A stretch of 7,335 nucleotides of DNA, from contig DONH01000360.1 in the NCBI GenBank assembly GCA_003509235.1, positions 542-7,876 on the forward strand, read 5' to 3'. Of this stretch, positions 1 through 6,286 are shown in pieces; position 1 is the stretch's first letter, and each line of letters opens with the position of its first letter. A program made the translations under genes and the position numbers. The notes under the pieces are model-generated. The model ran no database searches. It saw only the letters and a list, made by a program, of their open reading frames with translations, and was not told where the DNA came from. Origin of the DNA: Planctomycetaceae bacterium (GTDB taxonomy: Bacteria > Planctomycetota > Planctomycetia > Pirellulales > UBA1268).

Positions 1-1
1 C

Positions 2-637
2 TTCATCGTCAACCGCATCCTGCTGCCGTACATGAACGAAGCAGCATACCTTTTCCAGGAAGGAATCGACACGAAGCGGCTTGATGATATAGTCAGGCGA
101 TTCGGCATGCCAATGGGACCGATGGAGCTGGCCGACGAAGTGGGAATTGACGTTGGGTATCACGTTGCGCAAATCTTGGAATCCACATACGGCGAACGCA
201 TGCGTATCGCTGAGATCCTAAGGATGGTGCATGAGGCGGGTACGCTAGGCAAGAAGTCTGGCGAGGGCTTCTATCTCTATTCAGGCAAGCAAAAGAAAGT
301 CAGCAACAAAGTGCGGAATATGTGTGCAAACGCAACGTTCACGCTCGACGATGACACCACACTCAAGCGCCTCATCTACATCATGATTAACGAAGCCTCC
401 CGCTGTCTTGAAGAAGGTGTGGTTGAATCCGCCAGTACGATTGATGTGGGTATGATTTACGGCACTGGGTTTCCACCATTTCGCGGCGGATTAATGCGAT
501 ATGCAGATTCGGTGGGCGCAAGACATATCGTTGCAGACCTCAAAGAATTTCAGGCCAGATTCGATCAGCATCGATTCGAACCAAGTCAACTGCTGCTGAG
601 CATGGCGGATACGAACGGCACGTTTTACCCGTCCTAA
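2..637 (+). CDS. FadB/FadJ-type 3-hydroxyacyl-CoA dehydrogenase (multifunctional beta-oxidation alpha subunit), C-terminal part
   Basis: Partial gene: the start lies left of the window and the frame is open from base 2 to TAA at 635-637 (211 codons seen). The visible part holds the two C-terminal 3-hydroxyacyl-CoA dehydrogenase (3HCDH_C) repeats. It opens with FIVNRILLPYMNEAAYLF, the usual junction after the NAD-binding domain, followed by GMPMGP (about residues 35-40 of the visible part), the GFYLYSG end of the first repeat (about 89-95), and GTGFPPFRGG in the second repeat (about 154-163). In this family the protein hydrates trans-2-enoyl-CoA and oxidises L-3-hydroxyacyl-CoA with NAD+ in the cytoplasm; the hydratase and NAD-binding domains would lie upstream. 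Two 3HCDH_C repeats ending in GFPPFRGG favour the long FadB/FadJ form over a short FadN or Hbd-type enzyme. FadB and FadJ cannot be separated from this piece. The next gene follows after 57 bp on the same strand, suggesting co-transcription. Confidence 0.93.
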   Translation, partial: FIVNRILLPYMNEAAYLFQEGIDTKRLDDIVRRFGMPMGPMELADEVGIDVGYHVAQILESTYGERMRIAEILRMVHEAGTLGKKSGEGFYLYSGKQKKVSNKVRNMCANATFTLDDDTTLKRLIYIMINEASRCLEEGVVESASTIDVGMIYGTGFPPFRGGLMRYADSVGARHIVADLKEFQARFDQHRFEPSQLLLSMADTNGTFYPS

Positions 638-694
638 AGCCATGCAGACCACGCAGAAAGCACGCGCAATACAACAGAAAGAAGCAGGTGCACT

Positions 695-2554
695 ATGAGT
701 ATGTTCGATAAAAATATTGGCAAGGAAGCACGGGCATCGCTGGAATTCGCCGAGGATTCGCGGGAAACCGAATGGGTCCATCCAAGCTTTGCTGCACTAT
801 TGTACCAGGGGAAAGTCAAGTGGGATCTGATGCATCCGTTCCCTCGTCAGTCGGACGAAGATAAGAAGATCGGCGACGCATTCCTTGAGAAGCTTGAAGC
901 ATATCTGGAAACAAACTACGACGCCGATGAAGTTGACAGGACGGGTGAGATTCCTGACAGCGTATTAAAGGGACTTGCAGAACTTGGATGTTTTGCAATG
1001 AAAATTCCCACGAAATACAACGGGCTCGGATTAAGTCAGGTCAACTACAACCGGGCTCTGCACCTGACAGGAAGTTACTGCGGCAACCTGACCGCTCTGC
1101 TATCTGCGCACCAAAGCATTGGTGTACCACAGCCACTGCTGATGTTTGGAACAGATGAACAGAAGGAAAAATTCCTACCACGTTTTCGGGACGGTGCAAT
1201 TTCTGCATTCGCACTGACAGAGGCAAATGCCGGCTCCGATCCGAGAGCGATGACAACAGCGGCGACACCGACAGAAGACGGTTCGCATTACATCATCAAC
1301 GGTGAGAAACTCTGGTGCACAAACGGCACAAAAGCGAATGTTATCGTCGTCATGGCAGTCACACCACCAAAGATGGTACGAGGCAAAGAACGTAAACAGA
1401 TCACCGCGTTCCTCGTCGAAATGGACACACCCGGTGTTGAAGTTTTACACCGCTGCCGGTTTATGGGACTGAAGGCCCTCTACAACGGCGTGATCCGATT
1501 TACGGACGTCAAAATCCCAAAGGAGAACATGATTCTGGAAGAGGGTGACGGACTGCGTCTCGCGCTGAAGACCCTCAATACCGGACGGCTTTCAATACCA
1601 GCGGGCGTGACTGGCAGCAGCAAATGGTGCATGAAGATCAATCGAAAATGGACGAACGAACGCGTCCAGTGGGGACATCCGATTGGCGAACATGAAACCA
1701 TTGCTGGCAAGCAGGCGAAGATAGCATCGGACACTTTCGCGATGGACGCTGTCTGGAAGGTGGCCTCCAATATGGCAGACAACAAACACTTTGACATTCG
1801 GCTCGAAGCAGCCATTGCCAAACTCTTCAACACCGTAGCTCACTATGAACTCTTGCAACAGACGCTTCAAATCCGAGGCGGCCGAGGATTTGAAACTGCG
1901 GATTCACTGCGAGCACGAGGCGAGGAAGGCATTGCGATTGAACGATTACTAAGAGATTCTCGTGTGAATCTTATTTTCGAAGGTTCGTCGGAGATCATGC
2001 ATCTGTTCATCGCGCGTGAAGCACTAGATTTCCATCTGCAGCATATTGGCGCACTCTTCAAACCAGGTGTGCCACTCAGTGGCAAGATCGTGTCATTTCT
2101 CAAGATGATGAAGACTTATGCGTTGTGGTATCCCACACTTTGGATACCGGTACTGTCCGCCAATCAATTTGGCATGAATGCACGACTGAATCACCACATG
2201 AGAATGGTCGCACGGCTCAGTAAGAAGATGTCCCGCACTCTGTTTCACAAGATGGCGATCCATCAGAAAAAAATGGCAGAGAAGCAATTACTGATTAACC
2301 GATTCGTGGACATCGGAACGGAGCTGTTCATCATGTCAGCGACGTGTTCGTATGCTGACAGCCTAAAAGCAGATGGTCCAAATGCGAAAAATGCAGTTGA
2401 ACTTGCAGACTACTATTGCAACGAAGCCGAAATACGCATCGGAAAACTATTCCGTGACATTGGCCGCAACAATGACGCCGCGACGCTCAAACTAAATAAA
2501 AGTTTTATGCAAGGGGATTTTGAATGGCTTGAAGACGAGATTGCCAAGAACTGA
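695..2554 (+). CDS. acyl-CoA dehydrogenase, long VLCAD/ACAD9-like type
   Basis: A 619-residue FAD-dependent acyl-CoA dehydrogenase, which introduces the trans-2 double bond into an acyl-CoA, the step before the enzyme encoded upstream. The mid-domain carries ALTEANAGSDPRA (residues 173-185), an exact fit to the first family signature. The FAD/subunit-contact stretch QIRGGRGF (392-399) follows. IFEGSSEIMHLFIA (427-440) holds the catalytic base, expected to be Glu429 by analogy with the FEG/YEG glutamate of MCAD and VLCAD. About 170 residues follow the catalytic Glu (roughly 450-619), as in VLCAD and ACAD9, which favours long-chain substrates. Within this tail, residues 471-492 are hydrophobic and aromatic and about 497-530 are rich in Lys/Arg, possibly a membrane-contact surface (inference). 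There is no signal peptide. The ATG at 695 has a weak purine-rich AAGCAGG upstream. A second in-frame ATG lies two codons downstream. Alternative: a FadE that serves a specialised chain rather than general beta-oxidation. Confidence 0.93.
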   Translation: MSMFDKNIGKEARASLEFAEDSRETEWVHPSFAALLYQGKVKWDLMHPFPRQSDEDKKIGDAFLEKLEAYLETNYDADEVDRTGEIPDSVLKGLAELGCFAMKIPTKYNGLGLSQVNYNRALHLTGSYCGNLTALLSAHQSIGVPQPLLMFGTDEQKEKFLPRFRDGAISAFALTEANAGSDPRAMTTAATPTEDGSHYIINGEKLWCTNGTKANVIVVMAVTPPKMVRGKERKQITAFLVEMDTPGVEVLHRCRFMGLKALYNGVIRFTDVKIPKENMILEEGDGLRLALKTLNTGRLSIPAGVTGSSKWCMKINRKWTNERVQWGHPIGEHETIAGKQAKIASDTFAMDAVWKVASNMADNKHFDIRLEAAIAKLFNTVAHYELLQQTLQIRGGRGFETADSLRARGEEGIAIERLLRDSRVNLIFEGSSEIMHLFIAREALDFHLQHIGALFKPGVPLSGKIVSFLKMMKTYALWYPTLWIPVLSANQFGMNARLNHHMRMVARLSKKMSRTLFHKMAIHQKKMAEKQLLINRFVDIGTELFIMSATCSYADSLKADGPNAKNAVELADYYCNEAEIRIGKLFRDIGRNNDAATLKLNKSFMQGDFEWLEDEIAKN

Positions 2555-2691
2555 AATTAATCGCACCAATAGGCTAACGATAAGGGATAGTTGCCTCTTC
2601 CCAATGAACGTGCCGCCAGGAATGGCCGAAACAGGCAAGGACATGGCGCATCGATATCATTCCCTCTCGAACCCAACAACTGCCAAAGAAA

Positions 2692-3858
2692 ATGAATAGG
2701 AACTCCGAAACACATCCAGTTGTGACTCGCGAGCAGTTAGCCAAAGGGCTTGGCAAAAGCGCCTTTGCATTCCGTGGGTACAACGCGACGAATCTTGGAA
2801 GAACACCGGAACTGCTTCGTCACCCGAAGTACGGAAAAATTGTTGAAAAACACCTTCAGCGGGCGAGCGATATCTGCACGGACGTGATGAAGTTTCCGGT
2901 CGACCTGGCTCAACGAGTTCGACTTGAAAAAGAAGCCTCTCTCAAAGAGTACCACGAGTCGATTGCACTGATTGTCACGATGGAACTGGCACAGCTTGAA
3001 ATTCTCGAGACATTCTTTGAGATCTCACTGACCGACGCAAACATGATGTACGGTTTTAGCCTCGGCGAATTGACAGCGTTAACTGCCGGCGGTGTATTAA
3101 CGCTGGACGACGCCCTGAAGATTCCCCTCATGATGTCACGGGACGCAGCTGAACTTGCAGACGACGTCACGCTGTGTGTTTTGTTCTCCCGCTCCGGAAA
3201 ATTTATTCCACGCAAAAACGTACATCGGCTTTGCACGGAAATCAACGCGGAGGGAAATGGAGTAATCGGAGTATCAACATTTCTGGCTCCAAATTCGATG
3301 CTGCTGATCGGCCAGAAAGACACTGTTCAGCGATTAAAAGAACGCAAGGGAGAGATCACCACAGAACGCATTTCCGTCAGGTTGAATGATGACAAATGGC
3401 CACCGCTCCATACGCCCATTGTCTGGCAGCGAAACATCACAGATCGCGCTCAGTTTTTGATGCATACCATCGAAGGTGGATTCACCGCCCCCACAACTCC
3501 TCTGTTTTCGCTGGCGACCGGTGATTTCAGCTATGACGGCGACAACACCCGGGAAGTTGTTGCTCAGTGGATCGACAAGCCACAACTGCTTTGGGAGGCC
3601 GTGGACGCAACACTCGCACGCGGTGTGGAAAAAGTCATCCACATTGGCCCGCAACCCAACATTATTCCCGCAACGTTTAGCCGACTGGCTGCAAACGTGG
3701 CTCTACTCACGAAAGAACGGCTGCCAATGCATACGCTGTCAAGAATCGTTCGGTACGGCTGGCTGTCTGCTGTTCTGCCAAAACGGACGAATCTGCTGCG
3801 AGCGCCCAGCATCGAACATGTGACGCTGGAAGACTGGCTGCTGCAACAGGACATCTAA
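2692..3858 (+). CDS. stand-alone acyltransferase of the FabD/AT fold (ACP S-malonyltransferase-like)
   Basis: A 388-residue protein with the layout of malonyl-CoA:ACP transacylases and PKS AT domains. The N-terminal loop FAFRGYNATNLGR (residues 25-37) sits where the family has FPGQGSQ..GMGR. The nucleophile elbow is GFSLGE (121-126, Ser123). PPLHTP (237-242) supplies the likely catalytic His240, and VIHIGPQPN (315-323) matches the C-terminal GPG/GPH loop. The Ser-to-His spacing of 117 residues is close to that of FabD. Arg150 may correspond to the Arg that binds the malonyl carboxylate, but two extra residues precede it, so substrate choice is open. The usual oxyanion-loop Gln is replaced (Tyr30 at that place). 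A tail of about 30 residues ends in IEHVTLEDWLLQQDI. Family role: moving a (malonyl) acyl group from CoA to an acyl carrier protein. The start at 2692 is firm: the frame is open upstream only to 2608 and has no ATG, GTG or TTG there. The 137-bp gap before it holds no gene I can support. Confidence 0.85.
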   Translation: MNRNSETHPVVTREQLAKGLGKSAFAFRGYNATNLGRTPELLRHPKYGKIVEKHLQRASDICTDVMKFPVDLAQRVRLEKEASLKEYHESIALIVTMELAQLEILETFFEISLTDANMMYGFSLGELTALTAGGVLTLDDALKIPLMMSRDAAELADDVTLCVLFSRSGKFIPRKNVHRLCTEINAEGNGVIGVSTFLAPNSMLLIGQKDTVQRLKERKGEITTERISVRLNDDKWPPLHTPIVWQRNITDRAQFLMHTIEGGFTAPTTPLFSLATGDFSYDGDNTREVVAQWIDKPQLLWEAVDATLARGVEKVIHIGPQPNIIPATFSRLAANVALLTKERLPMHTLSRIVRYGWLSAVLPKRTNLLRAPSIEHVTLEDWLLQQDI

Positions 3859-3895
3859 TGAACAAGGCATTGATCAGCCAGAAATAGCTCGCACC

Positions 3896-4888
3896 ATGAA
3901 CGGTCCTGACAACCCATACACAAATACGTTCACACGTCTTCTGGACATTGAAAGCCCGATCATTTGTGGCGCCATGTATCCGTGTTCAAACCCCGAACTG
4001 GTTGCAGCAGCGTCCGAGGCGGGTGGCATCGGGATCGTGCAACCGATCAGTTTGACGTACGTGTATGGGCACGACTATCGCGCAGGTCTCCGGTACATTC
4101 GATCGCTGACGGGCAAACCGATTGGAGTCAACATGCTGGTTGAGGGCAGCAGCGGCACCTATCGGAAACGTTTAGAGGAATGGATGGATATCTCACTGGA
4201 AGAAGGCGTTCGGTTTTTTGTTACGGCTCTTGGAAATCCACGTTGGGTTGTGGACAAGGCCATCCAGGTGGGTGGCATTGTTTTTCATGACGCCACTAAT
4301 GCCACACATGCAAAGAAAGCACTCGACAATGGCGTTAATGGATTCATCTGCGTCAACAATCGTGCGGGTGGTCATGCTGGTGACCTCACACCTCAGGCTC
4401 TTTACGATGAGATTTCACCATTAGGAATGCCCACAATCTGCGCGGGCGGTGTTGGCGACCGTCATACATTTCACGAGGCCCTGAAAATTGGCTACCTTGG
4501 CGTCCAGATGGGAACTCGCTTTATTGCCAGCAAAGAATCTGCTGCGCATGACGACTATAAGAATGCGATTATTGAATCCAAGGCGGCAGACATCGTTCTG
4601 ACCGACAGAATCTCAGGCGTGCCTGTTTCGGTCATCAATACGCCGTACATCAAACGACTTGGGCTCAAGGCCGGCTGGCTGGCAAGGCAACTGCTGAAGG
4701 GCCGTTGGACCAAACACTGGATGCGCGCGTTCTATGCGATTATGTCGGGCATGAAACTAAAAAAGGCCAGCCTTTGGGGATCAGGGTACAGAGACTTTTT
4801 CCAAGCGGGCAAAAGCGTCGGGACGATTGATAATGTCACGAGCGTTGCTGACATCATGAACGAGCTGCGTGATGATCATGGAAGCTGA
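3896..4888 (+). CDS. nitronate monooxygenase / FabK-like FMN-dependent oxidoreductase
   Basis: A 330-residue TIM-barrel flavoprotein of the 2-nitropropane dioxygenase (NMO) family, which includes nitronate monooxygenases, the FabK enoyl-ACP reductase and the PfaD-type enoyl reductases. PIICGAMYPCSNPELVAAAS (residues 21-40) is the barrel entry, with Cys-Gly-Ala in place of the usual QGPM. RAGGHAGD (156-163) contains the active-site His160. AGGVGD (183-188) and GVQMGTRFIASKES (202-215) form the FMN phosphate site. No signal peptide or membrane segment is seen, so it should be cytoplasmic. Next to an acyltransferase and beta-oxidation genes, reduction of an enoyl thioester is a more natural role than nitronate detoxification (inference). 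The ATG at 3896 has no clear Shine-Dalgarno and lies 37 bp after the acyltransferase stop; no better upstream start exists in frame. It ends with tandem stops TGA-TAA. It is shorter than PfaD proteins (about 500 residues), so a simple PfaD assignment is not supported. Confidence 0.9.
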   Translation: MNGPDNPYTNTFTRLLDIESPIICGAMYPCSNPELVAAASEAGGIGIVQPISLTYVYGHDYRAGLRYIRSLTGKPIGVNMLVEGSSGTYRKRLEEWMDISLEEGVRFFVTALGNPRWVVDKAIQVGGIVFHDATNATHAKKALDNGVNGFICVNNRAGGHAGDLTPQALYDEISPLGMPTICAGGVGDRHTFHEALKIGYLGVQMGTRFIASKESAAHDDYKNAIIESKAADIVLTDRISGVPVSVINTPYIKRLGLKAGWLARQLLKGRWTKHWMRAFYAIMSGMKLKKASLWGSGYRDFFQAGKSVGTIDNVTSVADIMNELRDDHGS

Positions 4889-4895
4889 TAAGCAC

Positions 4896-5029
4896 CCCCG
4901 TTCCCGTCATTCGCTGTATTCATTCCAATTGTTTATCGGGTATGAGCAACGACAGGTAAGGCAACACCGTTGCTGATGAATAAAGAACCAATGCAGCACC
5001 GTCCTTTTATCGATAATTGTCCTATGATG
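4896..5029. repeat. ~134-bp intergenic direct repeat, left copy
   Basis: This stretch aligns almost without gaps to 6105-6239, in the same orientation. Shared blocks, in order, are CCCCGTT, GTTTATCGGG (4931-4940), GAGCAAC..CAGGTAAGGCAACACCGTTGCT (compare GAACAAC..CAGGTCAGACACACGGTTACT), AAAGAA, ATGCAGCA, CCTTTT and a closing CCTATGATG. Divergence is substantial (my rough count is around 70% identity) with a few small gaps. The copy starts just after the nitronate monooxygenase stop and ends about 125 bp before the lyase start. Inside it lies a perfect 10-bp palindrome TTATCGATAA (5007-5016). Function unknown: it could be a dispersed planctomycete intergenic element, a small RNA, or remains of a duplicated gene end. 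Confidence 0.65.
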
Positions 5030-5141
5030 TTCGCCGTCACGACTGTTCTTGAAAATTAAAAAAGAAAATCACTTAATTCGTATTGCTTCCATTAAACTAT
5101 CTCGTGGGCGTCTTTGAAGTCAGTGGCACTTGTAAGGATTG

Positions 5142-5146
5142 AAGGA
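5142..5146 (+). promoter_or_regulatory. Shine-Dalgarno site of the polysaccharide lyase gene
   Basis: AAGGA, 7 nt before ATG 5154. It decides the start: a TTG at 5139 is in frame but lies before this site and would add only five charged residues (MKESE) in front of the hydrophobic N-terminus. Confidence 0.6.
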
Positions 5147-5153
5147 AAGTGAA

Positions 5154-5891
5154 ATGAAACAACTGTATTGTCTAGTGTCACTCGTTTTACTGGGCAGTAA
5201 CGACAGCAAAGACCTGGTTTTTTTTATAGGCTATGAAGCGGATGAAGTGACGTCTGGTCTTGAAAAAGATTTGCCAAGAGCCAAAGACGCTATCAGCCGA
5301 TCTGGTACTGTTTCGCGTGGTGGCAAACACTCCATTTGTCACAAGATTGAGAGTGCAAAAGAATATATTTCGCACAATGCCCACCGAGCGGAATCTACAA
5401 CGATGTACGACAAGGAATCACGGTACAACAAAGGAGATCACTGCCGTTACCAGTTCAGCACGTACCTGCCAGCAGATTGGGAAGTAGACAGCCGGGAATC
5501 AGTAGATATCTTCTGGCAATTCAAACGCTTTGAAGGTGGGCCAGATATTTTCGTTGCTGTGAAAGGCAATGACATTGTTTTGCGTTCGAATGGTCTGAAC
5601 AACAGGCGACAAGACCCTTTGGTCAAGAACTACAAGGCAGGGAGGTGGTACGACTTCCGCTTTGATATCCGATGGTCTTCTGGAGCCAAGGGCAGCTTAA
5701 AAGCGTTTGTCAGGTCGGGAGATGAGGAAGAATATTTAGAAGTGGTGTCGTTCAGTGGCGCAAATATGCAGAACGAAAAAGACAACAGCACGTATTTGAA
5801 GTGGGGAATTTATAAGCCTGATTATGACCTATCCAAAATCAAGAATGCACGAGTTATCTATCATGATGAAATATCTATTATGAAACTTTAA
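5154..5891 (+). CDS. polysaccharide lyase, PF14099 / heparin lyase I-like family, small and probably secreted
   Basis: A 245-residue protein from the ATG at 5154. A short hydrophobic N-terminus (LYCLVSLVLLG, residues 4-14) looks like a weak signal peptide without a lipobox Cys; export is likely but not certain. The rest follows the jelly-roll lyase pattern: FIGYEADE (24-31), RAE (78-80), the FSTYLPADWE strand (101-110), WQF (121-123), GRWYDFRFDIRWSS (163-176), YLKWGIYKP (214-222) and a YHDEI end (236-240). In heparin lyase I the catalytic set includes an Arg, a His, a Lys and a Tyr; here Arg78 and the Lys216/Tyr220 pair (K-x3-Y) fit. No His is found near WQF, where relatives often carry one, so activity is uncertain. 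Such enzymes cleave uronic-acid glycans by beta-elimination in the periplasm or outside. The gene is more AT-rich than the operon to its left, stands alone between two copies of an intergenic repeat, and has no partner genes in view. Confidence 0.72.
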   Translation: MKQLYCLVSLVLLGSNDSKDLVFFIGYEADEVTSGLEKDLPRAKDAISRSGTVSRGGKHSICHKIESAKEYISHNAHRAESTTMYDKESRYNKGDHCRYQFSTYLPADWEVDSRESVDIFWQFKRFEGGPDIFVAVKGNDIVLRSNGLNNRRQDPLVKNYKAGRWYDFRFDIRWSSGAKGSLKAFVRSGDEEEYLEVVSFSGANMQNEKDNSTYLKWGIYKPDYDLSKIKNARVIYHDEISIMKL

Positions 5892-5970
5892 GCATTCAAT
5901 TCAGGTACTGACTTGCAGTCGTTGCACCCCGCTTACGTTCGCGACTTATTTATAAGGTTGAATGGACAAG

Positions 5971-6012
5971 TCGGGGCGACATGAATTGAACATGCGACCT
6001 TTCGGCCCCCAG
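5971..6012 (-). pseudogene. 3' half of a tRNA-Pro(GGG)-like gene
   Basis: Read on the minus strand, the parts of a tRNA follow in order with canonical sizes. They are a 7-nt anticodon loop CTGGGGG (6012-6006; U33 and anticodon GGG), the 3' anticodon stem CCGAA (6005-6001), a 5-nt variable loop AGGTC (6000-5996), a T-stem GCATG/CATGT (five pairs, one G-U) closing the T-loop TTCAATT, and a 7-nt acceptor 3' strand CGCCCCG (5978-5972) with discriminator A (5971). No CCA is encoded. GGTCGCA..GTTC..GTCGCCCCGA is what bacterial proline tRNAs commonly show. The 5' half is absent: the bases that should form the 5' anticodon stem (AAATT) do not pair with CCGAA, and no CGGGGCG 5' acceptor strand appears in the following ~200 bases. 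It is therefore a remnant, either a decayed tRNA or the copy of a tRNA 3' end left by an integrated element. Confidence 0.6.
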
Positions 6013-6104
6013 AATTTTCCAGCCAACCTCTACAAAAATTCCAAAACCACTTGGATTCATGCGTTGTAACGTAACTCAAAAGTTTCGACAACTCATTCCA
6101 AATT

Positions 6105-6239
6105 CCCCGTTTGTTTCACTTATTGCATCCATTGCAGAGGTTTATCGGGGACGAACAACAGCAGGTCAGACACACGGTTACTAAAGAAGGGAGGGCATGT
6201 AGCAGGACCTCCTTTTGGCAACCCTAGTACTATCAGATG
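6105..6239. repeat. ~134-bp intergenic direct repeat, right copy
   Basis: Second copy of the unit at 4896-5029, same orientation, about 1.2 kb away. The first 45 positions (CCCCGTT to GTTTATCGGG at 6140-6149) align with no gap, and the whole unit has nearly the same length (135 against 134). In this copy the AAAGAA..CCTTTT part has gained a GGAGG that makes the hairpin at 6186-6216; the left copy lacks it. It sits about 280 bp before the DUF1559 gene, so both copies lie upstream of a plus-strand gene, but at different distances. Confidence 0.65.
6186..6216 (+). terminator. terminator-like hairpin
   Basis: GAAGGGAGG (6186-6194) can pair with CCTCCTTTT (6208-6216), nine pairs including two G-U, around a 13-nt loop. 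The T-run forms the 3' arm itself and only four Ts are present, so as an intrinsic terminator it is modest. It could end transcription of the lyase unit before the DUF1559 gene, or merely be part of the repeat copy it lies in. Confidence 0.3.
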
Positions 6240-6243
6240 CATG

Positions 6244-6286
6244 CCTAGAATTTTTTTCTAGGTTTAGAAATTTCTAGGTTTTGAAA
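6244..6286. repeat. CTAGG hairpin plus 16-bp tandem repeat
   Basis: CCTAGAA (6244-6250) and TTCTAGG (6256-6262) form a perfect 7-bp stem with a TTTTT loop. Starting inside its right arm, TTTCTAGGTTTAGAAA (6255-6270) is repeated at once as TTTCTAGGTTTTGAAA (6271-6286), 15 of 16 bases identical. The junction TAGAAATTTCTA (6266-6277) is itself a perfect 12-bp palindrome. The structure directly follows the right copy of the ~134-bp repeat. It could be a dimeric-protein binding site or the result of slippage; nothing indicates a specific regulator. Confidence 0.6.

Noticed and set aside
2910..3323. Minus-strand 137-codon frame opposite the acyltransferase
   Set aside because: Serine- and arginine-rich antisense shadow without recognisable motifs.
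3476..3823. Plus-strand 115-codon frame inside the acyltransferase gene
   Set aside because: Out-of-frame shadow rich in Cys, Trp and Arg with no domain pattern; the acyltransferase frame is continuous and carries the motifs.
2..4888. Assignment as a canonical pfaABCDE polyunsaturated fatty acid synthase locus
   Set aside because: No multidomain ketosynthase/ACP protein is visible, the oxidoreductase is much shorter than PfaD, and the acyltransferase is a single-domain protein.
5049..5078. Promoter candidate TTGAAA with TTAATT 18 bases later, before the lyase
   Set aside because: The -10 part matches poorly and the stretch is AT-rich enough for such matches by chance.
5139..5153. Upstream TTG start for the polysaccharide lyase
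   Set aside because: It precedes the AAGGA site and would place charged residues before the hydrophobic N-terminus; ATG 5154 is better spaced.
5962..6069. A 35-codon plus-strand frame beginning MDKSGRHELNMRPFGPQN
   Set aside because: It runs antisense through the tRNA-Pro fragment; its amino-acid pattern follows from the T-arm and anticodon-loop bases, so it is not a gene.
6244..6286. Possible CRISPR-like array
   Set aside because: Only two contiguous 16-bp units with no spacers and no cas genes; a simple tandem repeat.
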